Assembly (NCBI RefSeq): GCF_018476525.1 | Contig: NZ_JAHCST010000004.1 | Location: forward strand, 1 to 64,000 | Direction of reading: 5' to 3' | Length of the DNA stretch: 64,000 bases | Origin: Acrocarpospora catenulata | Lineage (GTDB): Bacteria; Actinomycetota; Actinomycetes; Streptosporangiales; Streptosporangiaceae | Shown here: positions 1-7,885 of the stretch, piece by piece | How positions within the stretch are numbered: the stretch's first letter is position 1 | Layout of the letters: each line of letters starts with the position of its first letter | The notes under the pieces: generated by a model | What the model was told of the DNA's origin: nothing | The model's database searches: none | Seen by the model: the letters and a program-made list of their open reading frames with translations, nothing else | Translations under genes and position numbers: made by a program

Positions 1-486
1 GTGGCGCACGCGCTGACGGGAACCGATGCGATGTTCGCCGCGCGAACCGACACCACCGTTGATCGTGGTCATGGACGGACCGAGACGCGCGTCCTGCGGA
101 CGGCTTCCGCCGACGGGATCGACTTTCCCGGCGCCGCCCAGGTGCTCCGCATTGTCCGTTATCGCGGCGGTCTGGACGGCGCCCGCGCCAGTAAGGAAGT
201 CGTGTTCGGTGTCACCAGCCTGCCGGAGGACCTGGCCGGTCCCGCTCACCTCAACCGGTACGTGCGGCTGCATTGGGGCGTGGAAAACCGCGGGCACTGG
301 GTCCGGGACGTCACCTTCCGCGAGGACGCCAACCAGGCCAGAACCGGCCAGCTCCCGCACGTGATGGCCGCCATACGAAACCTCGTCATCGGCGCGTTCC
401 GGCAGAAAGGCATCGCCAACATCGCTCATGCCCGTCGCCGCCACGCCTACGTCCCACACCGAATGCTGGTGCTGTTCTCGCTATGA
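1..486 (+). CDS. ISAs1-family transposase, C-terminal part (cut by window edge)
   Basis: The frame is open from the first base, so the N-terminus lies outside the window and the GTG at base 1 is probably not the real start. The 161 visible residues contain the ISAs1/H-repeat type block YVRLHWGVENRGHWVRDVTF followed by an acidic RED motif, an N-x-A-R-T-G turn and a helical C-terminus (AIRNLVIGAFRQKG). Transposases of this family are roughly 370-400 residues, so slightly less than half is seen. The end (RMLVLFSL) is plausible for the family. Whether the element is intact cannot be judged; gene debris downstream suggests an old insertion zone. Confidence 0.8.
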   Translation: MAHALTGTDAMFAARTDTTVDRGHGRTETRVLRTASADGIDFPGAAQVLRIVRYRGGLDGARASKEVVFGVTSLPEDLAGPAHLNRYVRLHWGVENRGHWVRDVTFREDANQARTGQLPHVMAAIRNLVIGAFRQKGIANIAHARRRHAYVPHRMLVLFSL

Positions 487-1393
487 GCAAATCCCTCAGA
501 TCAGCTCAGATCATCGATACGCCGGGGCCCTGGAGAACTCCCAGCTCAAGCCCTATGCGATGAGTTTTGAAGCGGTACAGGCGTATGGAGCCCTTCGTTG
601 CAGACCTCGACGATCACATCCACAGCGTCCTGGTGGGCCTCTGAGCGGCGCCGACCGGAGCCTGTCGATGATCTCGACCAGCTCTACCAGGGAACTTACC
701 TGCAAAGATGCTTCGGAAGACGACCACCTTGTTGGGTTCACCCTCGGATTCACGTTTCCTCCAGGCCGGTGGTGGGGAGGGTCCGCCGAAGCATCCCAAG
801 CTTTGTCGCGACGGCATCGACACTGACAGTCATCGAGTTGAATGTGGCCGCTGCAAATCGCAACCGCAGTATCGGGAAACACCTGCTTGACGAGCTACGG
901 AAAGGGCGATCGGAGCCGTTTGCGACCCTGATATCCGACCCGCAGGCGTCGGCGTTCGACACCCTTACGGCAAAGATCTCCCTGCGGGCGGCTGACACCA
1001 TCACCTCACGATGCTGAGCCGGACGATTCTGGGTCTTCGAACTTGATCGGGAGGGCCGGTCGCCCGAGCGAGGAGTCCGATTCTCCGCGACGTGGAGCCG
1101 ATGGTCGCGACTCTGGCCAAGCATCTGCTGGAAGGCTCGGAGGCGGAGACTCCCGGCCAACTTCTACGACCCACGATTCTTGACCACCGCATGGGGAAAG
1201 CCCGACCCAAACCCCTTCCGGGGCCTCGGTAGCCCGATCACGAACCGGCAATCCGGGCATTTTGCCGACCAGGATCGGCCGACCGTATGCCCACGTCGTG
1301 CCCATGAGCAACCAGCGAGCAACGTCTTGTGATCTCGCCTCGGCAACGAGACCCCAAATCGGGAGGAATCGGCAGGTCAAATTGGGGCAAAGG
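487..1393. other. Gene-poor stretch with degraded gene remnants
   Basis: About 900 bases between the transposase end and tRNA-Lys hold no convincing intact gene. Many short overlapping frames are open on both strands, none with a ribosome binding site and a recognisable full-length product. A GNAT fragment is listed separately. A minus-strand frame around 1160-1380 is open but not recognised. The stretch looks like decayed accessory DNA next to a tRNA. Confidence 0.5.
829..1017 (+). pseudogene. GNAT acetyltransferase fragment
   Basis: About 60 residues in this frame read VIELNV...NRNRSIGKHLLDELRKGR followed by PFATLISDPQASAF. This matches the acetyl-CoA-binding part of GNAT N-acetyltransferases: the beta-strand, the R-x-x-x-G-I/S-G-x-x-L pyrophosphate-binding loop, and the later ATLxxDP strand seen in many actinobacterial members. 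The N-terminal half, any start codon and the normal C-terminal strand are missing, so it is most likely a broken relic. The assignment rests on this single motif region. Confidence 0.45.
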
Positions 1394-1468
1394 TGGTGGG
1401 GCGCCAGGGATTCGAACCCTGAACCTACGGATTAAAAGTCCGGAGCTCTGCCGTTGAGCTAGCACCCC
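1394..1468 (-). tRNA. tRNA-Lys (TTT)
   Basis: On the minus strand the sequence folds as a full cloverleaf. The acceptor stem GGGGTGC pairs with GCGCCCC (one G-U), the T arm carries GGTTCGAATCC, and the anticodon loop is CTTTTAA, giving TTT for lysine. The 3' CCA is encoded (complement of 1394-1396), which is not the case for the three tRNAs near 6.6-6.9 kb. Confidence 0.95.
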
Positions 1469-1538
1469 TGTTGCAGGGTACAGCCGTTGGCCGGAGTACG
1501 GCGACCGGCTTTCCCTGTGATCAGGGTACCGGTAGGGG

Positions 1539-2693
1539 CTAGCGGTACGCGGGTAGACCCGTCAGTGCCTCGCCGAGGACCAGGGTGTGGATCTCCTGGG
1601 TGCCTTCGTAGGTGAGGACGGATTCCAGGTTGTTCATGTGGCGGATGACGGGATATTCCAAGGTCACGCCGTTGGCGCCGAGGATGGAGCGGGCCTGGCG
1701 GGCGATGTCGAGAGATGTCCGGACGTTGGCTAGCTTGCCGAAGCTGACCTGACGGGGGGTGAGTCGGCCTGCGTCCTTGAGGTGGCCGAGGTGGAGGGCG
1801 GTGAGGCCGGCCTGGCCGAGGCCGACTGCCATCCAGGCGAGTTTTTCCTGGGTGAGCTGGAAGGCTCCGATGGGCTTGCCGAACTGGACGCGGGTCTTCG
1901 CGTAGTCGAGGGCGGCTTCCAGGCAGGCTCGGCCCGCGCCCACGACGCCCCAGAGGATGCCGTATCGGGCTTCGGAGAGGCAGGAGAGGGGGCCCTTCAA
2001 GCCGGTGACTCCAGGAAGTACGGCATCCGCCGGCAGCCGTACGTCATCGAAATAGAGCGATGAGGTGACCGATGCCCTAAGGGAGAGCTTTCGGTGGATC
2101 TCAGGGGCGGTGAACCCCGGAGCGTCGGTTGGTACGACGAAGCCCCGGATGCCGGAATCGGTCTGGGCCCACACCACGGCCACGTCGGCGATGGAACCGT
2201 TGGTGATCCACATCTTGGCGCCGTTGAGCAGCCAGTCGCCGGACGGGTCCTGCTTCGCGTGGGTACGCATGCCGGCCGGGTCGGACCCCTGGTCGGGTTC
2301 GGTGAGGCCGAAGCAGCCGATCGCCTCCCCTGCGGCGAGCCGGGGCAGCCATTCGGTTTTCTGCTCCGCCGAGCCGTATTTCCAGATGGGGAACATGGCG
2401 AGGGAGCCCTGAACCGAGACGAAGGACCGCAGACCGGAGTCGCCGGCTTCGAGTTCGCGGCAGGCCACTCCGTACGAGATCGCGTCCACCCCCGCGCAGC
2501 CGTACCCGGACAGATGCATGCCGAGCATGCCGAGTGAGCCCAGGGCGGGAGCGAGTTCGGCGGCGGGGAAGGTGCCTTCTTCGAACCATTCGGCGACATT
2601 GGGGAGGACATGTTCACCGACGAAACCCTGAGCCGTGTCCCTGACCAGACGCTGGTCGGGGGTGAGCTGGTCGTCCAGGTTCAGAAGGTCCAT
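1539..2693 (-). CDS. Acyl-CoA dehydrogenase, glutaryl-CoA dehydrogenase-like
   Basis: A 384-residue FAD-dependent acyl-CoA dehydrogenase. Such enzymes oxidise acyl-CoA thioesters at the alpha-beta bond and pass electrons to ETF. Family signatures are CFGLTEPDQGSDPAGMRT (flavin/substrate loop), WITNGSIADVAVVWA, RYGILWGVVGAGRACLEAALDYA, RVQFGKPIGAFQLTQ, and near the C-terminus YEGTQEIHTLVLGEALTG. The last places the catalytic Glu as in glutaryl-CoA and isovaleryl-type enzymes. The frame is open further upstream, but the family N-terminus starts at MDLLNLDD, so that ATG was chosen. The gene is divergent from the PspC gene with an 85-bp gap. Exact substrate is uncertain; glutaryl-CoA dehydrogenase is the closest match by motif. 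Confidence 0.88.
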   Translation of the reverse strand: MDLLNLDDQLTPDQRLVRDTAQGFVGEHVLPNVAEWFEEGTFPAAELAPALGSLGMLGMHLSGYGCAGVDAISYGVACRELEAGDSGLRSFVSVQGSLAMFPIWKYGSAEQKTEWLPRLAAGEAIGCFGLTEPDQGSDPAGMRTHAKQDPSGDWLLNGAKMWITNGSIADVAVVWAQTDSGIRGFVVPTDAPGFTAPEIHRKLSLRASVTSSLYFDDVRLPADAVLPGVTGLKGPLSCLSEARYGILWGVVGAGRACLEAALDYAKTRVQFGKPIGAFQLTQEKLAWMAVGLGQAGLTALHLGHLKDAGRLTPRQVSFGKLANVRTSLDIARQARSILGANGVTLEYPVIRHMNNLESVLTYEGTQEIHTLVLGEALTGLPAYR

Positions 2694-2778
2694 GGGGTCA
2701 GGGTATCCGGGGGTCGTCGGGGTCGGACCAGGGGGAATCCCGATGTGCTGATGTCCGCGGAAAGGGCACGCTTTACTT

Positions 2779-3192
2779 ATGAACGAGATGATGACCAACG
2801 GTTCAGTCAAGCAGCTCCGCCGTACCAGGAACGGCAAAGTCATCGCCGGGGTTTGCTCCGGCGTCGGGGAGTACGTGGGGATCGACCCCAACATCCTCCG
2901 GGTCGGTCTGGCGATCGCGTCGCTCTTCGGCGGCCTGGGCGTCGGCATCTACGCCGTGGCCTGGCTCCTGATTCCGGCCGATGACCGCAACGCGTCGATC
3001 GTCCAGGACCTGATCGACAAGAACAAGGACAACCCGGTCTGGCTGGACGCCAAGTCCAAGGCCGAGAAGGGCTGGGCGAAGGCCACCAACCACCAGGGCG
3101 GCAACTCCTACCAGTACCCGCGGCCGACCAGCGACCCCTACGCCCACCACCCCTACGCGCAGCAGCCCAAGAACGACAAGCCGGCCGTCTGA
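2779..3192 (+). CDS. PspC domain membrane protein
   Basis: A 137-residue protein with a PspC domain at residues 12-70: a basic N-terminus, then GKVIAGVCSGVGEYVGIDPN, then one hydrophobic segment (LRVGLAIASLFGGLGVGIYAVAWLLIP). PspC proteins take part in envelope-stress responses in many bacteria. The C-terminal half is hydrophilic and proline/tyrosine/histidine rich and probably cytosolic. Two further ATGs (residues 4 and 5) are alternative starts. No other Psp gene is nearby. Confidence 0.88.
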   Translation: MNEMMTNGSVKQLRRTRNGKVIAGVCSGVGEYVGIDPNILRVGLAIASLFGGLGVGIYAVAWLLIPADDRNASIVQDLIDKNKDNPVWLDAKSKAEKGWAKATNHQGGNSYQYPRPTSDPYAHHPYAQQPKNDKPAV

Positions 3193-3202
3193 ACCAGCAA
3201 GA

Positions 3203-4489
3203 TCAGGCGGCACGAACCTTGGCGATGATCTCTGAACGGGACTCGGTCCAGGCCATGGCCAGCACGGCCGCCACGGTCAGCCCCGCCCCTCCGGCCAGGG
3301 CGACCACTGGCTCCGGACCGAGTTCCTGGGCGAGCGCGCCCCCGATCAGGATGCCCACCCCCTGCGCGGCCAGCAGGCCGGACTGGACCAGCCCGAACGC
3401 CTGCCCCCGCTGGGTCGACGGCACGCACTGCACGAAGGCGGCATTGGCCGCGAGCTGATAGGCCCCACCCACCCCCGACAACACCCACAGGATGAGCACG
3501 ACCTCCAGCGGTGGCCGCATCGCGCAGAGGATCAACGGCGCGCAGGTGAGCATGGACATCCACCCCATCGCGCGAAGCCGTCCCGATGGTGTGACAAATC
3601 TGCTGAAAAGGAAGGCTCCGAGCACGGTTCCGGTTGGCATCGCCGCCATCAGCAGACCGCTGATCACCGGCACCGGAATGCGGGCGTCCTTCAGCTCCAC
3701 CGCGTACGGCACCGCGAGGCCCTCGGGGAGCACATAGAAACCGCATAGCCAGGCGAAGAGGACCAGCGTCCGCAGGCGACGGTCGCCGAAGACCAGGCGG
3801 GCACCGGCCCGGGTCATGGTCCACATCGAGGGGAGGTTCCCCTCGGAGCGGGTGGGGGCCGGGCGGCGCCGTACCCCCGCGAGCAGGATGAGGCCGGATG
3901 CCAGGAATGTCGCGCAGTCCAGAGCCAGCGCCCGGTACGGCCCCAGGCCCGCGATCACCGCGCCTCCCGCGGCGAAGCCGAGCATCTGGACGGCCTGGTT
4001 CGTCATGTTCTGTATGGCCGAGCCCACAACGTACCGATCCCCTTCCAGGATTTCCGGGAGGAGCGCGGCCCGCGCGGCCGAGAACGGCGCGCTGAGCAGG
4101 ACGACCAGGAAGACCAGTACGCAGAGCACCGGGAACGGGACGCCGGGCACGGCCATGATGGCGACCAGACCGGCCCGGATCAGGTCGCAGAGCAGCATCA
4201 CGCGACGGCGGGGGAACCGGTCGGCCAGCCCGGCCAGCAGCGGGCCGCCGATGATCGGCGGCAGGTAGGTCAGCGCGTAGACGGCGGCGGTGGCCAGCGG
4301 CGACTGGGTGCGGTTGTAGACCAGGACGGCCAGCGCGACCTGGGCGAGTTGGTCGCCGAGAAGTGACATGCCCTGGCCGAGCCACAATGCCCGGAATTCC
4401 GGGATCGCGATGACCTCGCCGTAGGTCGCTTGGCGTTCGGGCGGACGGCGGTGTTTGCCCGGCAGCCGGTCGGGCTTGGTAGCCGCCAT
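3203..4489 (-). CDS. MFS transporter
   Basis: A 428-residue major facilitator protein with about 12 hydrophobic segments. The loop between helices 2 and 3 has the MFS motif A form GLADRFPRRRVMLLCD. Helix 1 begins FRALWLGQGMSLLGDQLAQVAL, typical of the MFS_3/enterobactin-exporter-like drug efflux group. A GGAG sequence lies just upstream of the ATG. The C-terminus faces the convergent PspC gene 10 bp away. The substrate cannot be predicted. Confidence 0.88.
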   Translation of the reverse strand: MAATKPDRLPGKHRRPPERQATYGEVIAIPEFRALWLGQGMSLLGDQLAQVALAVLVYNRTQSPLATAAVYALTYLPPIIGGPLLAGLADRFPRRRVMLLCDLIRAGLVAIMAVPGVPFPVLCVLVFLVVLLSAPFSAARAALLPEILEGDRYVVGSAIQNMTNQAVQMLGFAAGGAVIAGLGPYRALALDCATFLASGLILLAGVRRRPAPTRSEGNLPSMWTMTRAGARLVFGDRRLRTLVLFAWLCGFYVLPEGLAVPYAVELKDARIPVPVISGLLMAAMPTGTVLGAFLFSRFVTPSGRLRAMGWMSMLTCAPLILCAMRPPLEVVLILWVLSGVGGAYQLAANAAFVQCVPSTQRGQAFGLVQSGLLAAQGVGILIGGALAQELGPEPVVALAGGAGLTVAAVLAMAWTESRSEIIAKVRAA

Positions 4490-4583
4490 CTCTCTCCGCT
4501 GAGCTTGCAGGACTGCACCTGACAGACCGTGTTCAGTATGTCACCTACAGTGCCTACCTCGCTCGCGAATTGCAACCCTGCGA

Positions 4584-4925
4584 CTACCATCCGAGTTCAT
4601 GGAGTCGGTGATCGTCGATCCCAAAATGGTGCGCGATCTCGTGAACCACGGTGATCTGCACCTCGGCTACCACATCCTCCTCGGTGTCACATATCTCCAA
4701 TGTCGGATTGCGGTAGATCTCGATGCGATCGGGGAGTACGCCGGAGTACCAGTCTCCGCGTTCGGTGAGGGGTATGCCGGTGTAAAGACCGAGGAGTCCC
4801 TCCTCCGGCGGGTCGTCGACGACCACGACGACCACATTGTCCATGACTTTTGCCAGTTCGGGCGGGATCGTGTCCAGCGCTTCGGCCACGAGCTCCTCGA
4901 ACCTGTTCCGCGAGACCTCGATCAC
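4584..4925 (-). CDS. Metallopeptidase-family protein (minimal zincin)
   Basis: A 113-residue protein with the zinc-binding HExxH motif in VVHEIAHHFGIDDHRLHELGW at the C-terminus. This matches the small bacterial zincin family PF06262 (DUF1025-like). Length and motif position are normal for the family, whose substrate is unknown. It starts with GTG, 37 bp from the divergent metallophosphoesterase start used here. Confidence 0.85.
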   Translation of the reverse strand: MIEVSRNRFEELVAEALDTIPPELAKVMDNVVVVVVDDPPEEGLLGLYTGIPLTERGDWYSGVLPDRIEIYRNPTLEICDTEEDVVAEVQITVVHEIAHHFGIDDHRLHELGW

Positions 4926-4962
4926 AATGCCAAATCTACTTGCCCGTCATTTTCGGGTAGAC

Positions 4963-6714
4963 ATGAAGGACGTGAAGCTCTCGAAACTGAAGGAGACCGC
5001 CGCCGGCTTCGCCAGAGGCCGCACGGCGCGGGTCCTGACGATCGTCGCGGTCGCCCTGGCCGGCGCGTGGCTGGGGCTGGCCTTCGGCGCGTCCGTGCAG
5101 ACGCCCGTCGGCCCCGCGGAGATCGGGATGACCCTGCAGCCGTCCTGGAGCGGCGAGACGGTGGTCGACGTCCGGCCCCTGGGAACGCTCCGATTCGACA
5201 GCCACCACGGCCCGGTACGGCTCGGCCTGAGCATCGAGGCGGTGCATCCCGACGCCGCCCAGCAGATCCTGGAGAACCCGCGCTGGGCCGACCGCCTCCC
5301 CCAGACCATCGAGAACGATCTGGTCGCGGGCCTGCGCGAGCTGGTGATCCGTGCCCTGATCTGCGCGTTCGTCGGCGGCCTGGTGACCGGGCTGATCGTC
5401 TTCCGGCGCGTCTCGCGGTCGCTCTGGACCGGCGCCGGCGCGCTGGTGGCCGTCATCGCGCTCGGTGTCTCCTCCGCGCTGACCTTCAACCCGAGTTCGG
5501 TCTCCGAACCGAGATACACCGGTTTGCTGACCGGTGTCCCCTCGTTGGTCGGCAACGCCCAGTCGATCGTGACGAAGTTCTCCGAGTACCGCGGCCAGCT
5601 GGCCAAACTCGTGACCAACGTCTCCCGCCTGTACGAAGCCGGCTCCACTCTGCCGATCTACGACCCCGACCCCGACACGATCCGCGTGCTGCACGTCTCC
5701 GACCTGCACATCAACCTCGGCGCGTGGAACGTGATCCGGGCCCTCACCGAGCAGTTCAAGATCAATATGATCATCGACACCGGGGACATCAGCGACCACG
5801 GCACCGCCGCCGAGAACAAGTTCGTGGAGGAGATCGGCCAGCTGGGCGTGCCGTACGTGTACGTGCGGGGCAACCACGACTCCCGCGAGACCCAGCGCGC
5901 GGTCGCCCGCCAGAAGAACGCGATCGTCCTGGACGGCACCTGGGCCGAGGTCAAGGGCCTGCGCATCTATGGCGTGGGCGACCCACGCTTCACCCCGGAC
6001 AAATCCGTGACAGACGATTCGGACCCCGCCAAACTCACCGAACTTGGCAAAACCCACGCGGTACGGCTGGCGCCTCCCGAATGGCCGCGGAGTTCCTCCA
6101 CCTCGGGGCCCGACACGATCCCCGCCGACATCGTCGCCGTGCACGATCCGACCGTCGGGCGGGGTTTCAGCGGTTCTGTGGCGCTCGTCCTGGCAGGTCA
6201 CACCCACGCGCGGCAGACCGAGTTGCTGCCCACCGGGACCCGGATCCTCGTCCAGGGGTCGACCGGGGCGGCTGGGCTGCGCGGGCTCGAACACGACGAG
6301 CCGACGCCGTACCAGGCCTCTGTTCTGTACTTCAGCAAGGACACCCATCGGCTGCAGGCCTGGGACGACATCACTGTGGGAGGTATCGGGGAGCAGTGGA
6401 TCCAGTGTGAGCGTCATATCGAGGGGGACCCAGGTCGTACAATTTTCCCGGAGCCAGCGAACGCCCCGAGTCCCTCGGGAACGGTCTCTGACACCCCGTC
6501 GCCAATCGCTTTGGCATGGAGGGCTCGCGTCCCCTATGCTTCAGAGGTCTCCGACGGAAGACGGCATGGACAGGGAGAAATCTCTGAGCCCCCATCGTCT
6601 AGCGGCCTAGGACACCGCCCTTTCAAGGCGGCGGCACGGGTTCGAATCCCGTTGGGGGCACGGGCTTGGCAGGGAAAGGGCAGGTCGAAGACCTCCCCGG
6701 AACTGGTAAGCTAA
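4963..6714 (+). CDS. Membrane-anchored metallophosphoesterase; 3' end overlaps tRNA-Glu
   Basis: A calcineurin-like phosphoesterase with an N-terminal membrane anchor (about residues 22-45) and a second pair of hydrophobic segments (LVIRALICAFVGGLVTGLIV and ALVAVIALGVSSAL). The catalytic motifs are in order: LHVSDLHINLG, IDTGDISDHG, VRGNHDSRE and LAGHTHARQ, so the di-metal site looks complete. The ATG at 4963 is preferred; in-frame ATGs at 4927 and 4837 also exist, but the latter lies inside the divergent zincin gene. The recognisable protein ends near 6420. The open frame then continues about 95 codons through tRNA-Glu to a TAA at 6712, which is odd. Loss of the native stop codon or a sequence error are both possible. 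Confidence 0.8.
   Translation: MKDVKLSKLKETAAGFARGRTARVLTIVAVALAGAWLGLAFGASVQTPVGPAEIGMTLQPSWSGETVVDVRPLGTLRFDSHHGPVRLGLSIEAVHPDAAQQILENPRWADRLPQTIENDLVAGLRELVIRALICAFVGGLVTGLIVFRRVSRSLWTGAGALVAVIALGVSSALTFNPSSVSEPRYTGLLTGVPSLVGNAQSIVTKFSEYRGQLAKLVTNVSRLYEAGSTLPIYDPDPDTIRVLHVSDLHINLGAWNVIRALTEQFKINMIIDTGDISDHGTAAENKFVEEIGQLGVPYVYVRGNHDSRETQRAVARQKNAIVLDGTWAEVKGLRIYGVGDPRFTPDKSVTDDSDPAKLTELGKTHAVRLAPPEWPRSSSTSGPDTIPADIVAVHDPTVGRGFSGSVALVLAGHTHARQTELLPTGTRILVQGSTGAAGLRGLEHDEPTPYQASVLYFSKDTHRLQAWDDITVGGIGEQWIQCERHIEGDPGRTIFPEPANAPSPSGTVSDTPSPIALAWRARVPYASEVSDGRRHGQGEISEPPSSSGLGHRPFKAAARVRIPLGARAWQGKGRSKTSPELVS
6588..6660 (+). tRNA. tRNA-Glu (TTC)
   Basis: Full cloverleaf: the acceptor stem GCCCCCA pairs with TGGGGGC, the anticodon loop CTTTCAA gives TTC, and the T arm is GGGTTCGAATCCC. 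There is no encoded CCA. It is first in a Glu-Asp-Phe tRNA cluster that resembles clusters of other actinomycetes. Confidence 0.95.
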
Positions 6715-6754
6715 ACGAGCAGAACAACACGGAAGCCTAGCTTCCGGACATAGA

Positions 6755-6829
6755 GGTCCTGTAGAGCAGTTTGGAGTGCTCGCCACCCTGTCAAGGTGGA
6801 GGTCGCGGGTTCAAGTCCCGTCAGGACCG
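6755..6829 (+). tRNA. tRNA-Asp (GTC)
   Basis: The acceptor stem GGTCCTG pairs with CAGGACC, the discriminator is G, the anticodon loop CTGTCAA gives GTC, and the T arm is CGGGTTCAAGTCCCG. No CCA is encoded. It is second in the cluster. Confidence 0.95.
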
Positions 6830-6848
6830 CTCCGACGCCAGTCGTCGA

Positions 6849-6922
6849 GGTCAGGTAGCTCAGTTGGTACGAGCGACCGCCTGAAAAGCGGTAGGTCGGC
6901 GGTTCGACCCCGCCCCTGACCA
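6849..6922 (+). tRNA. tRNA-Phe (GAA)
   Basis: The acceptor stem GGTCAGG pairs with CCTGACC, the discriminator is A, the anticodon loop CTGAAAA gives GAA, and the T arm contains GGTTCGACCCC. No CCA is encoded. Its 3' half, from the anticodon stem onward, is copied again at 7697, the pattern left by site-specific integration at a tRNA. Confidence 0.95.
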
Positions 6923-6979
6923 CTCGTGATTGACCTGGTAAAACGCCCTGAGACGATGTTCGTCTTGGGGCGTTTTGAT
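6876..6979 (+). repeat. Left copy of 104-bp direct repeat (tRNA-Phe 3' half plus terminator), candidate att site
   Basis: This copy begins in the anticodon stem of the intact tRNA-Phe gene and ends just after its terminator. It matches 7697-7800 at about 96 of 104 positions by eye. The first 43 bases, within the tRNA, are identical. Confidence 0.85.
6940..6976 (+). terminator. Rho-independent terminator after tRNA-Phe
   Basis: A nearly perfect 17-bp hairpin with a 3-base loop starts with AAAACGCCC and ends with GGGCGTTTT. The A and U runs at its two ends suit termination on either strand. The same hairpin recurs at 7761-7797 in the repeated copy. Confidence 0.85.
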
Positions 6980-7077
6980 ATCCGTGGACGCAACCCTCAG
7001 ATCTGCTCACCGCATGCTGTTTGGAGACTCAAGCGAAGCGGGGTTGTGGCTGGGCTCCACCAGGTAGCCTCGAAGCT

Positions 7078-7368
7078 ATGACTGCGGAGCCACTGCACAC
7101 CACTAGAGATGATCCGGCCGAGATCTTGCGCGCCCTGCCCGCGAAGTGGCATGAGCAGTTCATGAGTGAGTATCACGCGGCGCTGGACGCGGCGCATGAG
7201 GTGTGGCGATTCAAGCAGCTCCGGGAAGTTCTGCACCGGTGGCGGCTCCACGCGATCGCTGTATCCAACCCGGACTTCGACCGTGCTGAGCAGGACGTGC
7301 GTGATGGCCGGCGGGAGGGATTCGTCTCGATGGACGACGCCTTTCCGGGCTGGGCCGCCCGCCAGTGA
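7078..7368 (+). CDS. DUF6247-like protein, probable antitoxin partner
   Basis: A 96-residue protein starting MTAEPLHTTRDDPAEILRAL. The helical middle (EQFMSEYHAALDAAHEVWRF) and the LHRWRLHAIAVSNP segment resemble the small actinobacterial DUF6247 family, which occurs beside RelE-like toxins. The in-frame ATG at 7078 is chosen over an upstream TTG. Its TGA overlaps the GTG start of the next gene by 4 bases, the usual coupling of antitoxin and toxin. The antitoxin role is inferred from position; no DNA-binding motif is obvious. Confidence 0.6.
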   Translation: MTAEPLHTTRDDPAEILRALPAKWHEQFMSEYHAALDAAHEVWRFKQLREVLHRWRLHAIAVSNPDFDRAEQDVRDGRREGFVSMDDAFPGWAARQ

Positions 7369-7610
7369 GCTACCGGGTCGAACTCCATCCGGCAGCGCTT
7401 GAGCAGATGAAGGGGCTTCCGAGCCAGGCATTCGACGCCTTGCTCTCCAGGACTGCCGATCTTCTGGAGGAGCCGTGGGACGCGCGATACCTGTACCCGG
7501 GCGAGACGGAGTATCGACAGACGACGTTCGGCGGTGCCGGGATCATGTATTTCAAGGTCGACGAGACCCAAAAGCTGATCACGATTTTCAACGTGACATG
7601 GGCGGGATGA
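7365..7610 (+). CDS. RelE/ParE-like toxin
   Basis: An 81-residue protein with the RelE/ParE fold pattern: YRVELHPAALEQMKGLP (first strand and helix), a second helix (AFDALLSRTADLLEEPW), then strands ending TTFGGAGIMYFKVDETQKLITIFNVTW. RelE toxins cleave mRNA in the ribosome and ParE poisons gyrase; which applies here is unknown. The GTG start overlaps the upstream gene. The copied terminator at 7761 lies downstream. Confidence 0.72.
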   Translation: MSYRVELHPAALEQMKGLPSQAFDALLSRTADLLEEPWDARYLYPGETEYRQTTFGGAGIMYFKVDETQKLITIFNVTWAG

Positions 7611-7696
7611 CAGCAACATCGGCCGCCGATGGCACACTCAGACAGTCGTCCAGAACCCGCTGACCTGGGTAACCAGACCCCGGCTAGTGCGATTGC

Positions 7697-7800
7697 ACCG
7701 CCTGAAAAGCGGTAGGTCGGCGGTTCGACCCCGCCCCTGGCCACCCACAATTGACCTGCTAAAACGCCCTGGGACGATGTTCGTCTTGGGGTGTTTTGAT
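7697..7800 (+). repeat. Right copy of the repeat: partial tRNA-Phe plus terminator
   Basis: The anticodon arm, variable loop, T arm and 3' acceptor strand of tRNA-Phe are present, followed by the same terminator hairpin. The 5' acceptor strand and D arm are missing, so this is not a functional tRNA. Differences from the left copy cluster just after the tRNA end and one lies in the acceptor strand (CCTGGCC for CCTGACC). Confidence 0.85.
7761..7797 (+). terminator. Second copy of the terminator hairpin
   Basis: Same hairpin as at 6940 with two base changes, which leave pairing largely intact through G-U or wobble pairs. It would terminate transcription of the toxin-antitoxin-like pair and possibly of the convergent MATE gene. 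Confidence 0.7.
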
Positions 7801-7885
7801 CCTCATTGATAGCAACGTCGCCTGTCGCCGCTTTGAAGCTTCTGCGGTCCGGGTGCTGATGTCCTCCCTGAGCTTTGTGAGCAGA

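Larger units (their letters stand above)
6923..7800 (+). mobile_element. Candidate tRNA-Phe-anchored mini-island carrying a TA-like pair
   Basis: About 0.8 kb lies between the two copies of the tRNA-Phe 3' half. It holds only a two-gene toxin-antitoxin-like unit. No integrase is present, so it would be a decayed or non-autonomous element, or a local duplication that trapped the pair. The break point at the anticodon stem is typical of tyrosine-recombinase att cores. That interpretation is inference. Confidence 0.5.

Noticed and set aside
4936-6417. 493-residue minus-strand open frame
   Set aside because: Shadow of the metallophosphoesterase; low-complexity composition and no ribosome binding site.
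7697-7775. Second tRNA-Phe gene
   Set aside because: The 5' acceptor strand and D arm are missing and the acceptor 3' strand carries a mismatch; it is a partial copy only.
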